Source: Hoyosella rhizosphaerae (GTDB lineage Bacteria; Actinomycetota; Actinomycetes; Mycobacteriales; Mycobacteriaceae). Taken from it: a stretch of 64,000 nt of DNA. Made by a program: the position numbers and the translations under genes. The stretch covers positions 682,001 to 746,000 of the forward strand of contig NZ_BMJH01000001.1 in the NCBI RefSeq assembly GCF_014643175.1. The letters run 5' to 3'. A model generated the notes under the pieces. That model was not told the DNA's origin. It searched no databases and saw nothing but the letters and a program-made list of their open reading frames with translations. Of this stretch, positions 9,303 through 17,760 are shown in pieces (the stretch's first letter is position 1; the number at the start of each line of letters is the position of its first letter).

Positions 9303-10420
9303 TCGTTTTCGACGATGTCGTCAAGCGCTACCCCGACGGGACCGTAGCCGTTGACCACCTTTCGCTGACCGTCCCCGAAGGAACCCTCACAGTGTTTGTG
9401 GGGCCTTCGGGGTGCGGCAAAACAACATCGCTGCGAATGATCAACCGCATGATCGACCCAACCGCCGGCACCATCACGTTAGGCGGCGTCGACGTCATGA
9501 CACGTGACGCCAACCAATTACGCCGAGGCATCGGCTACGTCATTCAGCACGCAGGACTGTTTCCGCACCGCAGAGTCGTCGATAATGTCGCGACAGTGCC
9601 GCGATTGCTAGGCGTCTCGCGAAAGCAAGCACGAACCCGCGCATACGAACTCCTCGAACGTGTCGGGCTCACCGCCGAGCACGGCAACCGCTACCCCTCG
9701 CAACTGTCCGGTGGGCAACAGCAACGCGTCGGAGTGGCGCGCGCACTCGCCGCCGACCCCCCAGTGCTCCTGATGGACGAACCGTTCTCCGCCGTCGATC
9801 CGGTGGTGCGCAAAGACCTCCAAACAGAATTACTCCGACTCCAAGGAGAACTGCACAAAACCGTAGTTCTCGTAACCCACGACATCGACGAAGCCATCAC
9901 CCTCGGTGACCGTGTGGCCGTGATGCGCCCAGGAGGGACGCTCGCCCAATACTCCACACCCGACGAACTACTCACCAACCCCGCCGATGACTTTGTTGCA
10001 GACTTCCTAGGCCTAGATCGCGGCGTCCGATTGTTGTCGTTTTTCCCCAGTAACGGGGTGCCCCTACGCACAGACAATGTGGCTGCGGATGGCGACTCGG
10101 TACCACCGGATGACGACTGGATCTTGATCACCGACGAAAACCGGCGCCCCCTAGGCTGGCTGAACGGCCCCGTTGCCACTGGCGAACGTGCATCCGAAAC
10201 ACAGGGACTAATCAGTTTCGGGCACACCTTCACGCCAGGTTCGGATTCCCTCCGCGCCGCGCTCGATTCGGCCGTGCTCTCCCCTGCCGGATACGCCGTA
10301 GCCGTCGATGGTGACGGTCGCGTACTCGGTGTGGTGAGCCAGGAAAGCCTCGCCGCACACATCAGGCTGTCCCACGGACATGCGCGAAGTGTACGACCAG
10401 GAACTGCCACTGCCCCATGA
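9299..10420 (+). CDS. Osmoprotectant ABC transporter ATPase with C-terminal CBS-like region (OpuCA-like)
   Basis: ATP-binding subunit of the Opu importer. Walker A GPSGCGKT is at about residues 35-42, signature LSGGQQQR, Walker B VLLMDEP. After the nucleotide domain come about 110 residues with CBS-like character (PLRTDNVAADGDS, YAVAVDGDGRVLGVVS), the module that senses ionic strength in OpuA/OpuC ATPases. I chose GTG at 9299, which overlaps the upstream stop; the longer frame from 9272 would run inside the previous gene. Stop overlaps the next ATG (ATGA). Confidence 0.87.
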   Translation: MIVFDDVVKRYPDGTVAVDHLSLTVPEGTLTVFVGPSGCGKTTSLRMINRMIDPTAGTITLGGVDVMTRDANQLRRGIGYVIQHAGLFPHRRVVDNVATVPRLLGVSRKQARTRAYELLERVGLTAEHGNRYPSQLSGGQQQRVGVARALAADPPVLLMDEPFSAVDPVVRKDLQTELLRLQGELHKTVVLVTHDIDEAITLGDRVAVMRPGGTLAQYSTPDELLTNPADDFVADFLGLDRGVRLLSFFPSNGVPLRTDNVAADGDSVPPDDDWILITDENRRPLGWLNGPVATGERASETQGLISFGHTFTPGSDSLRAALDSAVLSPAGYAVAVDGDGRVLGVVSQESLAAHIRLSHGHARSVRPGTATAP

Positions 10421-11115
10421 ACATTCCCGGCATCAATATCCCGTCGTACCTCGGCACATTCGGGGACCTTTTGGCGGAACACCTCACCATGGCACTAACT
10501 GCCTCGCTGCTGGGGCTGCTGATCTCGGTGCCAGTGGGATTGATGTGCGTGCGATGGCCCCGCTGGTACCCGCCAGTCCTCGCAACCGCAAGCGTGCTGT
10601 ACGCAATACCCTCCTTGGCGTTCTTCGTACTCCTCATCGCGTTCACCGGCATCAGTCAAACCACGGTGATCATCCCATTGGCCCTCTACACACTCTCCGG
10701 CCTGATCCCCAACGTCGTCGACGGACTACGGTCGGTGCCGCAAGAGGTTCGACAGGCGGCCACAGCGATGGGAATGTCCCGCGCCCGCCAACTAGCCACA
10801 ATTGAGTTCCCGCTAGCCTTTCCAGCCGTCATGGCCGGGCTGCGAGTAGCTACCGTCGCCAACATCAGCATGGTCAGCGTCGGGGCGCTAATCGGCATGG
10901 GCGCCTTCGGCTCACTGTTCACCGCCGCAGCACAACTCGACCGCTACGAACTCGCCGTCACCGGAATCATCGTCACCATCGCCATGGCCCTCGTCGTCGA
11001 CTTCATCCTCATGCTGATTCAGCGAGCAGCCACACCATGGACACGAACCGGCACCGCAATGAAGCGGCGCCGCCCAGTCACCGCGCTGAAAAACTTGCGA
11101 AGCACGGGTCGCTGA
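10417..11115 (+). CDS. Osmoprotectant ABC transporter permease (OpuCB-like)
   Basis: 232-aa integral membrane subunit with the short single-domain layout of OpuCB/OpuCD permeases. Family marks are AIPSLAFFVLLIAF, LSGLIPNVVDGLRSVPQEVR and AAATAMGMSRARQLATIEFPLA, the last being the ATPase-contact loop. Starts at ATG overlapping the ATPase stop and ends in TGATG with the second permease, so the four subunits are translationally coupled. Confidence 0.87.
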   Translation: MNIPGINIPSYLGTFGDLLAEHLTMALTASLLGLLISVPVGLMCVRWPRWYPPVLATASVLYAIPSLAFFVLLIAFTGISQTTVIIPLALYTLSGLIPNVVDGLRSVPQEVRQAATAMGMSRARQLATIEFPLAFPAVMAGLRVATVANISMVSVGALIGMGAFGSLFTAAAQLDRYELAVTGIIVTIAMALVVDFILMLIQRAATPWTRTGTAMKRRRPVTALKNLRSTGR

Positions 11116-11783
11116 TGACAACACTGTGGTTCTACCTCACCGACTTCTTCGCCAACCCCGACAGCTGGACCGGCACCAACGGCATCCCCAACCGGATGTT
11201 CGAACACTTCACCTACACAATCCTCGCGTTGATCGTTGCAATCGCGATCGCGTTTCCGCTCGGCCTCTGGACCGGACACACCGGACGAGGCGGCTTTCTG
11301 CTGTCCACGTTGGCCAATGCAGCTCGCGCACTCCCGACGTACGGCGTGCTGGTTCTGCTCGTCGTGACCATGGGCATGGGATTGGTCCCGGTTCTGATCC
11401 CTCTCGTCGCACTCGCGATTCCCCCCATCCTGCTCAACACCTACGAAGGCATTCGCAGCATCGACCGAGCCCTACCCGACGCCGCACGAGGAATGGGCAT
11501 GTCAGGCCTACAGGTGCTCGTCAAAGCCGAACTACCCGTAGCGATGCCGCTAATTCTGGTGGGGATGCGAACCGCGGCTGTGCAGATTGTCGCGACCGCC
11601 ACCATCGCAGCCGCAGTGAGCTTCGGCGGGGTGGGGCGGTTGATCGTCGACGGCCTCGCACGGCGCGACTTCACCCTCGTCGTCGGCGGCGGTGTACTCG
11701 CTGCTTTCGCGGCACTGCTTATCCTCGCTGTGTTCGCAGTGCTGCAACGGGTGCTGATCTCCGACGGGCTGCGCGACCGCTGA
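11115..11783 (+). CDS. Osmoprotectant ABC transporter permease (OpuCD-like)
   Basis: Second membrane subunit, 222 aa from the ATG at 11115, which overlaps the previous stop (TGATG); a longer frame from 11037 would add 26 non-conserved residues. It carries RALPTYGVLVLLVVTMGMG, EGIRSIDRALPDAARGMGMS and KAELPVAMPLILVGMR, as in OpuCD/YehW permeases. Last gene of the operon; a 52-bp palindromic repeat begins 37 bases after its stop. Confidence 0.87.
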   Translation: MTTLWFYLTDFFANPDSWTGTNGIPNRMFEHFTYTILALIVAIAIAFPLGLWTGHTGRGGFLLSTLANAARALPTYGVLVLLVVTMGMGLVPVLIPLVALAIPPILLNTYEGIRSIDRALPDAARGMGMSGLQVLVKAELPVAMPLILVGMRTAAVQIVATATIAAAVSFGGVGRLIVDGLARRDFTLVVGGGVLAAFAALLILAVFAVLQRVLISDGLRDR

Positions 11784-11820
11784 CGGTGGGTGGGTGAAGG
11801 TGCTGCTGCTGCCGCGCGTC

Positions 11821-11872
11821 GTGTGCACAAACTAGCGGTTCTGCGGCCCCAAATCTGCAAGTTTGTGCACAC
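11821..11872. repeat. 52-bp palindromic repeat, copy A
   Basis: Perfect 13-bp inverted arms (GTGTGCACAAACT at 11821-11833, AGTTTGTGCACAC at 11860-11872; 15 bp if flanking bases are included) enclose a 26-bp centre. Same length and arms as copies at 12978-13029 and 60180-60231. Sits between two convergent genes. Not followed by a T-run. Confidence 0.85.
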
Positions 11873-11918
11873 GAGTGGCATACGCGCAGTGGCGGGTGTA
11901 GGTCGCCCGCAGTGGCGA

Positions 11919-12362
11919 TTAAGTCTGGCTACGCCTCCAGATAAGCATCCCGTGGTCATCAGTGAAACCGCATCGGAGATACAGCGGCACCGACTCCTCG
12001 CTAGGTGACAACACAACTTTCGAATACGCGCGCTTCTCAGCTTCGGCAAGAACTTGACCAACAAGAGCCGAACCAAGACCCATACCGCGTGCCGTCGCCC
12101 GAACGTAAAGTTGGCCCAGGTATCCCCAACTGCCACTCGCCAACACTGCGGGGCTGGGCATCCGTTCGAAGTGGGTCAAGCAAACCATGCCTACAGCATC
12201 CCCCGCATGGTAAGCAGTCCACACAGTCCGCGGACCTGACATCCATCGATCGACGGCGTCAACAAAGGCTTCGTCAGGTTTCGACCCGAGAACCCCATGC
12301 CACTCCTTGGCCCACTCCCACCGAAGCGCCGCAACATCACGGGGGCAACCAAGCCTGATCAT
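11919..12362 (-). CDS. GNAT family N-acetyltransferase
   Basis: 147-aa acetyl-CoA-dependent acetyltransferase; substrate unknown. The acetyl-CoA-binding motif A is visible as QLYVRATARGMGLGSALV, followed by VLAEAEKRAYSKVVLSPSE and the C-terminal SVPLYLRCGF typical of the fold. Starts at ATG 12362. It sits with the next gene between two inverted copies of the 52-bp repeat (A at 11821, B at 12978), on the strand opposite the Opu operon. Confidence 0.8.
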   Translation of the reverse strand: MIRLGCPRDVAALRWEWAKEWHGVLGSKPDEAFVDAVDRWMSGPRTVWTAYHAGDAVGMVCLTHFERMPSPAVLASGSWGYLGQLYVRATARGMGLGSALVGQVLAEAEKRAYSKVVLSPSEESVPLYLRCGFTDDHGMLIWRRSQT

Positions 12363-12401
12363 GAATTCAGTAGAACATTGCCTGCGTGATCAGGTGGTCG
12401 A

Positions 12402-12761
12402 CTAACTTCCTTGTGACGCATTGTCCGCAGCGTGTGTTCGCGCATCAATCCAGTCCCTAAACCGCTTATCAAAAAAGATCACCGCAATCAGAGGGAGTGT
12501 GACAAACCCGATCACCCCTCGTGTTGTTGATCCCGCTAAAAGCTCAGCCGCGAAGAACGGCACTGCAACCGCAAAATATATAACGAGAATGAATACTGAA
12601 CACGACCGACTTCGGTTTCGAGTGCCCCATACGGCCACGCCAACTACTGCTGCGACACAAAGTGTCAAACCAACGGTTGTCGTAGTGAAACCCGCCGCGA
12701 CCGCACTGACCCACATACTGCCGATCGGTATCCCAGCAACGAGAAGAAGCAGGCCTCCCAC
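12402..12761 (-). CDS. Small membrane protein, unknown
   Basis: About 119 aa with four hydrophobic segments (LLLLVAGIPIGSMWVSAVAA, GLTLCVAAVVGVAVW, FILVIYFAVAVPFFAAELL, VIGFVTLPLIAVIFF) and a short charged C-terminus. The frame's first standard start is GTG 12761 without a ribosome binding site. However, an AGGAGG at 12799-12804 lies seven bases before an in-frame GTT codon (12789-12791), which would give an N-terminus reading KGYDRINVAVGG; the true start is therefore unclear. No family recognised. Gene order repeat B - this gene - GNAT - repeat A. Confidence 0.6.
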   Translation of the reverse strand: MGGLLLLVAGIPIGSMWVSAVAAGFTTTTVGLTLCVAAVVGVAVWGTRNRSRSCSVFILVIYFAVAVPFFAAELLAGSTTRGVIGFVTLPLIAVIFFDKRFRDWIDARTHAADNASQGS

Positions 12762-12977
12762 CGCGACATTGATCCGGTCGTACCCTTTAACGGCGTAACC
12801 TCCTGTTTAAGTGCTCCGATGTCACTTCGGGCGAAGCGAGCTCAGTTAATCGTACCGGCGGAAAGTCAACCGCAATAGGCCGCTGAGTGAACTGTCGGTG
12901 CATCATGGCTTCGCGGTCGGTGCGGAAATCGCGCTTGGGGATTCGCTCGCGTCTGGTGCCCTAGTCCGCTGCGCGTC

Positions 12978-13029
12978 GTGTGCACAAACTTGCAGGATTC
13001 CGGCCGCAGAACCGCTAGTTTGTGCACAC
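12978..13029. repeat. 52-bp palindromic repeat, copy B (inverted relative to A)
   Basis: Arms GTGTGCACAAACT (12978-12990) and AGTTTGTGCACAC (13017-13029) are a perfect match to copy A. The 26-bp centre is the reverse complement of copy A's with four differences, so this copy points the other way. It begins 23 bases downstream of the ectD stop codon. Confidence 0.85.
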
Positions 13030-13052
13030 AACCGGCATGCGAGGCGCTTCGC

Positions 13053-13976
13053 TCAGTCGAATGGCGAGTCATGCACCGGCGTCAGCGGTGTGGCGTCGCG
13101 ATTGCCGAGGTACTGCGGACGAGGCGCCGTACCCGCGTACGGTTCGCGCAGTGCGTTCTCCACACTGTTGAACACTACGAAGATGTTTGCTCGCGGGAAT
13201 GGTGTGATGTTGTTGGCTGAACCGTGCATGGTGTTGGAGTCGAAGAATAATGCGCTCCCAGCTGGTCCGGTGAATTGCTCCACACCGAATTCGTATGCGA
13301 GTTTGGTGATTGTTTCCTCGTCGGGTACACCAATTTGTTGGCGTTGCAGTGATTTTTTATAATTGTCTTTTGGCGTTTCTCCAACGCATGGAATGTACGT
13401 TTTATGCGATCCTGGCATGAGCATCAACCCACCATTAAATGGGTAGTTATCGGTTAAAGCGATGGACATGCTCAGCGCGCGCGGAAGTGGCATGCCGTCT
13501 TCGCTGTGCCAGGTCTCGAAGTCTGAGTGCCAGTAAAATCCACTGCCGGAGAATCCGGGCATGCAGTTGATGCGACTCTGGTGGATGTACACCTCGGAAC
13601 CGAGGATTTGGCGCGCCCGATTGAGGATGCGTGGTGTGCGGATGAGTTGATCAATAAGTGGGCTGACTTCGTGCACCGCGAACATCGAACGCACACTGCC
13701 CGAGTGGCATTCCCGCACAATAGCGCCCATTTTGTCAAGTTCGATATTGTTTTGAAGTCGTTCAACTTCTGACCAACACTGTTGTACCTGCGCTGGTGTG
13801 AGCATGCCTTCTTCGATGTGAAATCCGTTGTTCCCGTACCTCTGCACCGCGATGGGAGTGAAGGGTCCCGACTTCTCCTTGCCCCATACTGCGGGGTGTG
13901 TGCGGGGGAAGTTATCGGCTGGCGCGGAAAGCCGCGAGGGATAAGGATCTGCAATGGTTGTATGAGCTGCCGTCAT
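13053..13976 (-). CDS. ectD: Ectoine hydroxylase
   Basis: Fe(II)/2-oxoglutarate dioxygenase that converts ectoine to 5-hydroxyectoine in the cytoplasm. 307 aa, normal for EctD. Iron ligands His150 and Asp152 lie in GFYWHSDFETWH and the distal ligand is His251 in FFDSNTMHGSA. The family marker VYIHQSRIN and the substrate region TDNYPFNGGLMLMPGSHKTY are intact. Start ATG at 13976 has AGGAGG eight bases upstream. No ectA, ectB or ectC lies nearby, so the substrate probably comes from the Ehu importer or from a distant locus. A 12-bp palindrome lies just upstream. Confidence 0.93.
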   Translation of the reverse strand: MTAAHTTIADPYPSRLSAPADNFPRTHPAVWGKEKSGPFTPIAVQRYGNNGFHIEEGMLTPAQVQQCWSEVERLQNNIELDKMGAIVRECHSGSVRSMFAVHEVSPLIDQLIRTPRILNRARQILGSEVYIHQSRINCMPGFSGSGFYWHSDFETWHSEDGMPLPRALSMSIALTDNYPFNGGLMLMPGSHKTYIPCVGETPKDNYKKSLQRQQIGVPDEETITKLAYEFGVEQFTGPAGSALFFDSNTMHGSANNITPFPRANIFVVFNSVENALREPYAGTAPRPQYLGNRDATPLTPVHDSPFD

Positions 13977-13996
13977 GACAACACCTCCTAGTTTCG

Positions 13997-14008
13997 AACA
14001 ATATTGTT
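13997..14008. promoter_or_regulatory. Palindrome upstream of ectD, candidate operator
   Basis: A perfect 12-bp palindrome, AACAATATTGTT, lies about 20 bases upstream of the ectD start codon, immediately before its ribosome binding site. Such an AT-rich palindrome in a GC-rich genome suggests a repressor site or -10 overlap. The regulator is not identified. Confidence 0.45.
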
Positions 14009-14114
14009 ATCTGTTCTCAGCGAAGAGTTGAGTCACCGGTAGGGTAACGCAAGCGCTCCATTCAGTAAAATAACCAAGTTCGCCCGATTTAAACAATGAG
14101 CGCTAACACACGAT

Positions 14115-15215
14115 TTAAATGGTAATGAGGTGCACGCCGGGTGCCTTTACAGCCGCTGTTACTGTGCTTCCCGCCATTAGGTTCATCTCGCTAATTGCGT
14201 GTTTGGTGATAAGTGCTGTCAGCGTCATTACCGGCGGGGCGGGGACGGACGCGGCGAGGGTTGCGCGCACCAGGGGGCCTTCCGGAACGAGGGAAGTCAC
14301 GACTGCGGTGACCTGGTTGCGGGGGCTCGCTGACGCCAACGTGTGCTGAGCGGCGAGGATCGAGACTTCCTCCGCCCGAATGCACGCGTACACCTGGGCG
14401 CCGATATCGAGGCGACCGTAGTGAATCGCCGCGAGTGTCATTCCCCCTGCGTCCACTGTGACAACGCCGTCGCTCACTTCAGTCACACGAGCTGCCAGTA
14501 CGTTTTCTGTCCCTACTACAGACGCGACGGCGCGGGATTTTGGTGCATGAAAGACCTCGCTGACGGTGCCTTCTTGGATGACGGTGCCATTGTTCATCAC
14601 GACAATGTGGTCCCCCAGCGCGAGCGCTTCTGTGCGGTCATGGGTTACCAGCAGGGTTGGGGTTCCTACCTCGGCGATGATGGCTCTCAGTTCGTGGCGC
14701 AGTGCGGCGCGGGTGGGAGAATCCAATGCGGATAGGGGCTCGTCGAGCAGCAACAGTTGTGGTGACGGGGCGAGCGCCCGGGCTAGTGCGACGCGTTGGG
14801 CTTCCCCGCCAGAGAGCGATTTCGCGCGTTGTTTCAGCAAATGCTCTGCGCGTACGAGCGTGAGCACTTCGGCGACGCGTCGGGCGCGGTCACTGCGATT
14901 CCAGCGGGGTAGCCCGTAGCCGACGTTGTCTTCGACGGTCATGTGCGGAAACAATGCATGGTCTTGGAACAGGAATCCGATGTTTCTCCGCCGCACACTC
15001 ACGAGAGCTCGACGGTCAAACCACGGTTCGCCATTGAATGTGATGTCGCTGTCTCGATCCGGGCGGTCTAGCCCAGCGAGGCACCGCAGCACTGTGGTTT
15101 TTCCGGCACCTGACGGCCCGAACAAAACTGCGATGGGCTTCTCGGGGGTGAGGTGCAGGCTGATCCGTGCATCCACAACGTGTCGGCGGATGTGCGCGTC
15201 GATTAGCGTGGCCAT
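14115..15215 (-). CDS. modC: Molybdate ABC transporter ATP-binding protein ModC
   Basis: 366-aa ATPase of the molybdate importer. Walker A GPSGAGKT at residues 33-40, signature LSGGEAQR, Walker B LLLLDEP. After the nucleotide domain comes a C-terminal molybdate-binding TOBE/Mop region (NVLAARVTEVSDGVVTVDAG onward), which distinguishes ModC from other ATPases. Starts 13 bases inside the modB 3' end, consistent with coupled translation. Last gene of mop-modA-modB-modC. Confidence 0.9.
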   Translation of the reverse strand: MATLIDAHIRRHVVDARISLHLTPEKPIAVLFGPSGAGKTTVLRCLAGLDRPDRDSDITFNGEPWFDRRALVSVRRRNIGFLFQDHALFPHMTVEDNVGYGLPRWNRSDRARRVAEVLTLVRAEHLLKQRAKSLSGGEAQRVALARALAPSPQLLLLDEPLSALDSPTRAALRHELRAIIAEVGTPTLLVTHDRTEALALGDHIVVMNNGTVIQEGTVSEVFHAPKSRAVASVVGTENVLAARVTEVSDGVVTVDAGGMTLAAIHYGRLDIGAQVYACIRAEEVSILAAQHTLASASPRNQVTAVVTSLVPEGPLVRATLAASVPAPPVMTLTALITKHAISEMNLMAGSTVTAAVKAPGVHLITI

Positions 15216-15874
15216 GCTGGCCCCCCGCGACGATTGAGTGCATATGTGGTGACCAGAACGACGAGCGAGAATGCGAGCAGTGCCGCACTGGTGCGCCCGG
15301 CAGATGCGTAGTCGAATGCTTGGACGTCGTCATAGATTGAGATCGCGACGGTTCGTGTTTGGCCTGGGATGTTCCCGCCGACCATGAGCACGACACCGAA
15401 CTCGCCGATCGTGTGCGCGAAGGTGAGTACCGCTGCGGTGGCGAAGCCGGTGCGCGACAGTGGAACTACGACGCGCCAGAGGGTGGTTCCGGCCCGGCGC
15501 CCGAGCACTGTGGACGCTTCGATCATGCGTTTGTCGAGCGCCGAGAATGAGGCAAGGAGGGGCTGCACTGCAAACGGCAGACTGTGGAGCACCGAGGCGA
15601 TGAGCAGGGCGTTGAAGGTAAACACCAGCGGGGTTCCGGTCATCTCAACCCACCACCGACCGATTGGTGATTGGTTTCCCAAACTGACTAGCAGGTAGTA
15701 GCCCAGAACTGTCGGTGGGAGCACCAGCGGTAGTGCAACGATGGCTTCGACAATGACCGTCCACCGTTGCCGTGAGAATGCTAGCCACGCTGCGAGCGGG
15801 ACAGCTATGACCAGGAGAATGATGGTCGTCAAGACTGCTAGTCGCACCGAAAGCGCGATTGCTTCCCAGTCCAT
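15203..15874 (-). CDS. modB: Molybdate ABC transporter permease ModB
   Basis: 223-aa integral membrane permease for molybdate. Recognisable ModB stretches are LPLVLPPTVLGYYLLV, EASTVLGRRAGTTLWRVVVPLS (ATPase contact loop) and FAHTIGEFGVVLMVGGNIPG. Start ATG 15874 overlaps the stop that an in-frame modA would use (TAATG), the arrangement expected of an intact modA-modB junction. Confidence 0.9.
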   Translation of the reverse strand: MDWEAIALSVRLAVLTTIILLVIAVPLAAWLAFSRQRWTVIVEAIVALPLVLPPTVLGYYLLVSLGNQSPIGRWWVEMTGTPLVFTFNALLIASVLHSLPFAVQPLLASFSALDKRMIEASTVLGRRAGTTLWRVVVPLSRTGFATAAVLTFAHTIGEFGVVLMVGGNIPGQTRTVAISIYDDVQAFDYASAGRTSAALLAFSLVVLVTTYALNRRGGPAWPR

Positions 15875-16651
15875 TAGCGGTCTTTAGGGTGGAAGCCGTA
15901 GCTGACGAGGAACTGTTCCACCTCGTCGCTTGCGAGGTGGGCGGCGAAGTCATATGCGGCCTGCGGACGACAGAACCACCCCGGCCTGGTGGAGTGGTGA
16001 AAATAGTCCAGCATCGATCTCTACGTAGACACCAACCTCTGACAGTTGGGGGGAAACAGCCAGGGACAAGGCGATGATTCCGACGTCAGCGTTGCCGGAT
16101 GCGACGAATTCGGCTGCCTGCCCGATGTTTTCGCCGGTGACGATTTTGCTTCGAACCGCATCGGCTACCCCCGCAGCGTCCAGTGCTTCTTGCGCGGCTC
16201 GGCCGTAGGGTGCGTGGGCGGGGTTGGCGATGGCGATGCGGCGAACATTCTCGTTAAGGAGCATGGTGAGGCCGTCGCTGACGTCTATCCCACTGTCGTT
16301 GCGGGTCCACACCGCGAGTCGTCCCCCTGCGTAAGCAAACGTGTCGGATGCGCTTGCGAGACCACCGTCGACGACATCGTCAACGTACGTGCGGTCTGCG
16401 GACAGGTAAATATCAAATGGGGCGCCGTTGAGTAGTTGCTGCACGAACATTCCGGACGATCCGTAGGACACGGTGATGTCTACATCGGGGTTGTCGTTGG
16501 TGTATTCGTCGATGATGTTGTCGAGGGCAAAGCGGAGGTCGGAGGCGGCGGCTATCCGGATCGTTTCCGTGCCGGGTGACGTTCCGCACGCCGTGCCTAT
16601 GATCGCGAAAATCGTCAGCAGGACGGCGAGTCGGGTGGCGACGCGGGTCAC
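15874..16651 (-). CDS. modA: Molybdate-binding protein ModA with apparent 3' frameshift
   Basis: Periplasmic-type molybdate-binding protein of the ModBCA importer. The first frame (16651 down to 15950, 233 aa) has a signal segment ending in GTACG, then IRIAAASDLRFALDNI, SYGSSGMFVQQLLNGAPFDI and PAHAPYGRAAQEAL, all ModA hallmarks. It stops early after HQAGVVLSSAGRI. One frame over, the next bases encode AAYDFAAHLASDEVEQFLVS then YGFHPKDR, the expected ModA C-terminus, ending in a TAA that overlaps the modB ATG. The whole span is 778 nt, one more than a multiple of three, so a single extra base near 15955-15968 explains it. Either a real mutation or a sequence error. Confidence 0.85.
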
Positions 16652-17037
16652 GGAGTTCGCTCCACAATCGCGGTGGTGGCTTTAATTACGGCAGTTGCGG
16701 CGACACCTGGCGCGAGTTGCATTTCTTCCGCAGCGTCTCGAGTCATTAGTGACACGAGTCGAAATCTGCCGACAGCGATCTCAACCTGCGCCACCAGGCC
16801 CTCAATCTTGACGTCGGTGACAATTCCGGGAAGCCGGTTACGGGCGGAGACGCGATCGCCGTCCTGGTTGTCGTGCGTGAGCGAGCGCGCATACCTCGCG
16901 ACTTCTACCCCGTCGACGATGTGGCGACCGGAGTTATCCATCGCGGCTGGGAGCTTGCCTGCGGTGATCAGTCGGCGGACTGTATCGTCGCTCACGTCGA
17001 GCAACTCAGCAACCTGACTAATCCTAAACTGCGGCAT
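16648..17037 (-). CDS. HTH-Mop protein, probable molybdate-responsive regulator
   Basis: 129 aa with two parts. Residues 1-60 form a helix-turn-helix of the excisionase/MerR kind (RISQVAELLDVSDDTVRRLI). Residues 65-129 form a Mop/TOBE molybdate-binding domain (ARNRLPGIVTDVKIEGLVAQ, then VAATAVIKATTAIVE). Actinomycetes often carry such a protein ahead of modABC, where it is thought to bind molybdate and act on transcription or storage. Its stop overlaps the modA start by four bases. Confidence 0.8.
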   Translation of the reverse strand: MPQFRISQVAELLDVSDDTVRRLITAGKLPAAMDNSGRHIVDGVEVARYARSLTHDNQDGDRVSARNRLPGIVTDVKIEGLVAQVEIAVGRFRLVSLMTRDAAEEMQLAPGVAATAVIKATTAIVERTP

Positions 17038-17067
17038 GATTCCGATACTAGCACCGCACTTGCGGGA

Positions 17068-17760
17068 CTAATGGGTTCTGATTGTCGGCAGTTGCGAACC
17101 CATCCACGTTTCCAGCTCGGCGCCGTGCGGTAGGGGCAAGCGCACTCGGGCGTCGCGCGGATCGCCCTCTATCCCGATTTTCGATAACTCATTCGAACGG
17201 GTGGCGTCGGTGAATCGGAACACGCTCTCGAGGGCACCGGCTGACCCCAACGCGTCGTCACTACCGAGGTGCAATGCGTGCACCAATAGCGGAACACCAC
17301 TGTCAAGCCGGGCTTCGGTTTCGCCCCGCCACACCCCAAGACCTACCTCACCGGAGCGGCCAATCTGCACTTGCTCGCGCAGACTCACTGACGCATCTGG
17401 GGCGCAGATGACGGACGTTGTCACCTCGTGTTCGGCTGTTCCAGCGATAATGAGCGGCTCGGGTGAAAAGTCCAGCACACCGCCCGCGCCGACGGTGAAA
17501 TCCCATGCCGCCGTGGATCGTTGGGTGGAACGCCCCGGGAGCGCAACCGACGCTGCGACGGTGCGCACACACAACTGCGCACCGTCAGCAACACGGACCG
17601 TCACCGAGATGTGGTCCCCGCCCAAAGGTGTGATTGCCGTGCCCACGAGGTAAACCGTGTGTGGCCCTGTCTGCCGAACAGCTAACCCGCCAGAGGCGCG
17701 AATTCGTGGGCTACGCCCGACCGACGCTTCGATGGTGACGTCAGTGCGCATGCGCCCCAC
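17068..17760 (-). CDS. ureD: Urease accessory protein UreD
   Basis: 230-aa scaffold of the urease activation complex, which with UreF and UreG delivers nickel to apo-urease. The family is poorly conserved; [32 protein letters not shown] and [10 protein letters not shown] fit the shorter actinobacterial UreD. Identity is strongly supported by position after ureG, with which it overlaps by 20 bases; ATG 17751 is an alternative start that halves the overlap. Last gene of the urease operon. Confidence 0.83.
   Translation of the reverse strand: MGRMRTDVTIEASVGRSPRIRASGGLAVRQTGPHTVYLVGTAITPLGGDHISVTVRVADGAQLCVRTVAASVALPGRSTQRSTAAWDFTVGAGGVLDFSPEPLIIAGTAEHEVTTSVICAPDASVSLREQVQIGRSGEVGLGVWRGETEARLDSGVPLLVHALHLGSDDALGSAGALESVFRFTDATRSNELSKIGIEGDPRDARVRLPLPHGAELETWMGSQLPTIRTH

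Noticed and set aside
11821-11872. Repeat copy A as a terminator for the Opu operon
   Set aside because: Strong stem but no T-run, and copies B and C occur in other contexts with the same fixed length, so a dispersed repeat explains it better.
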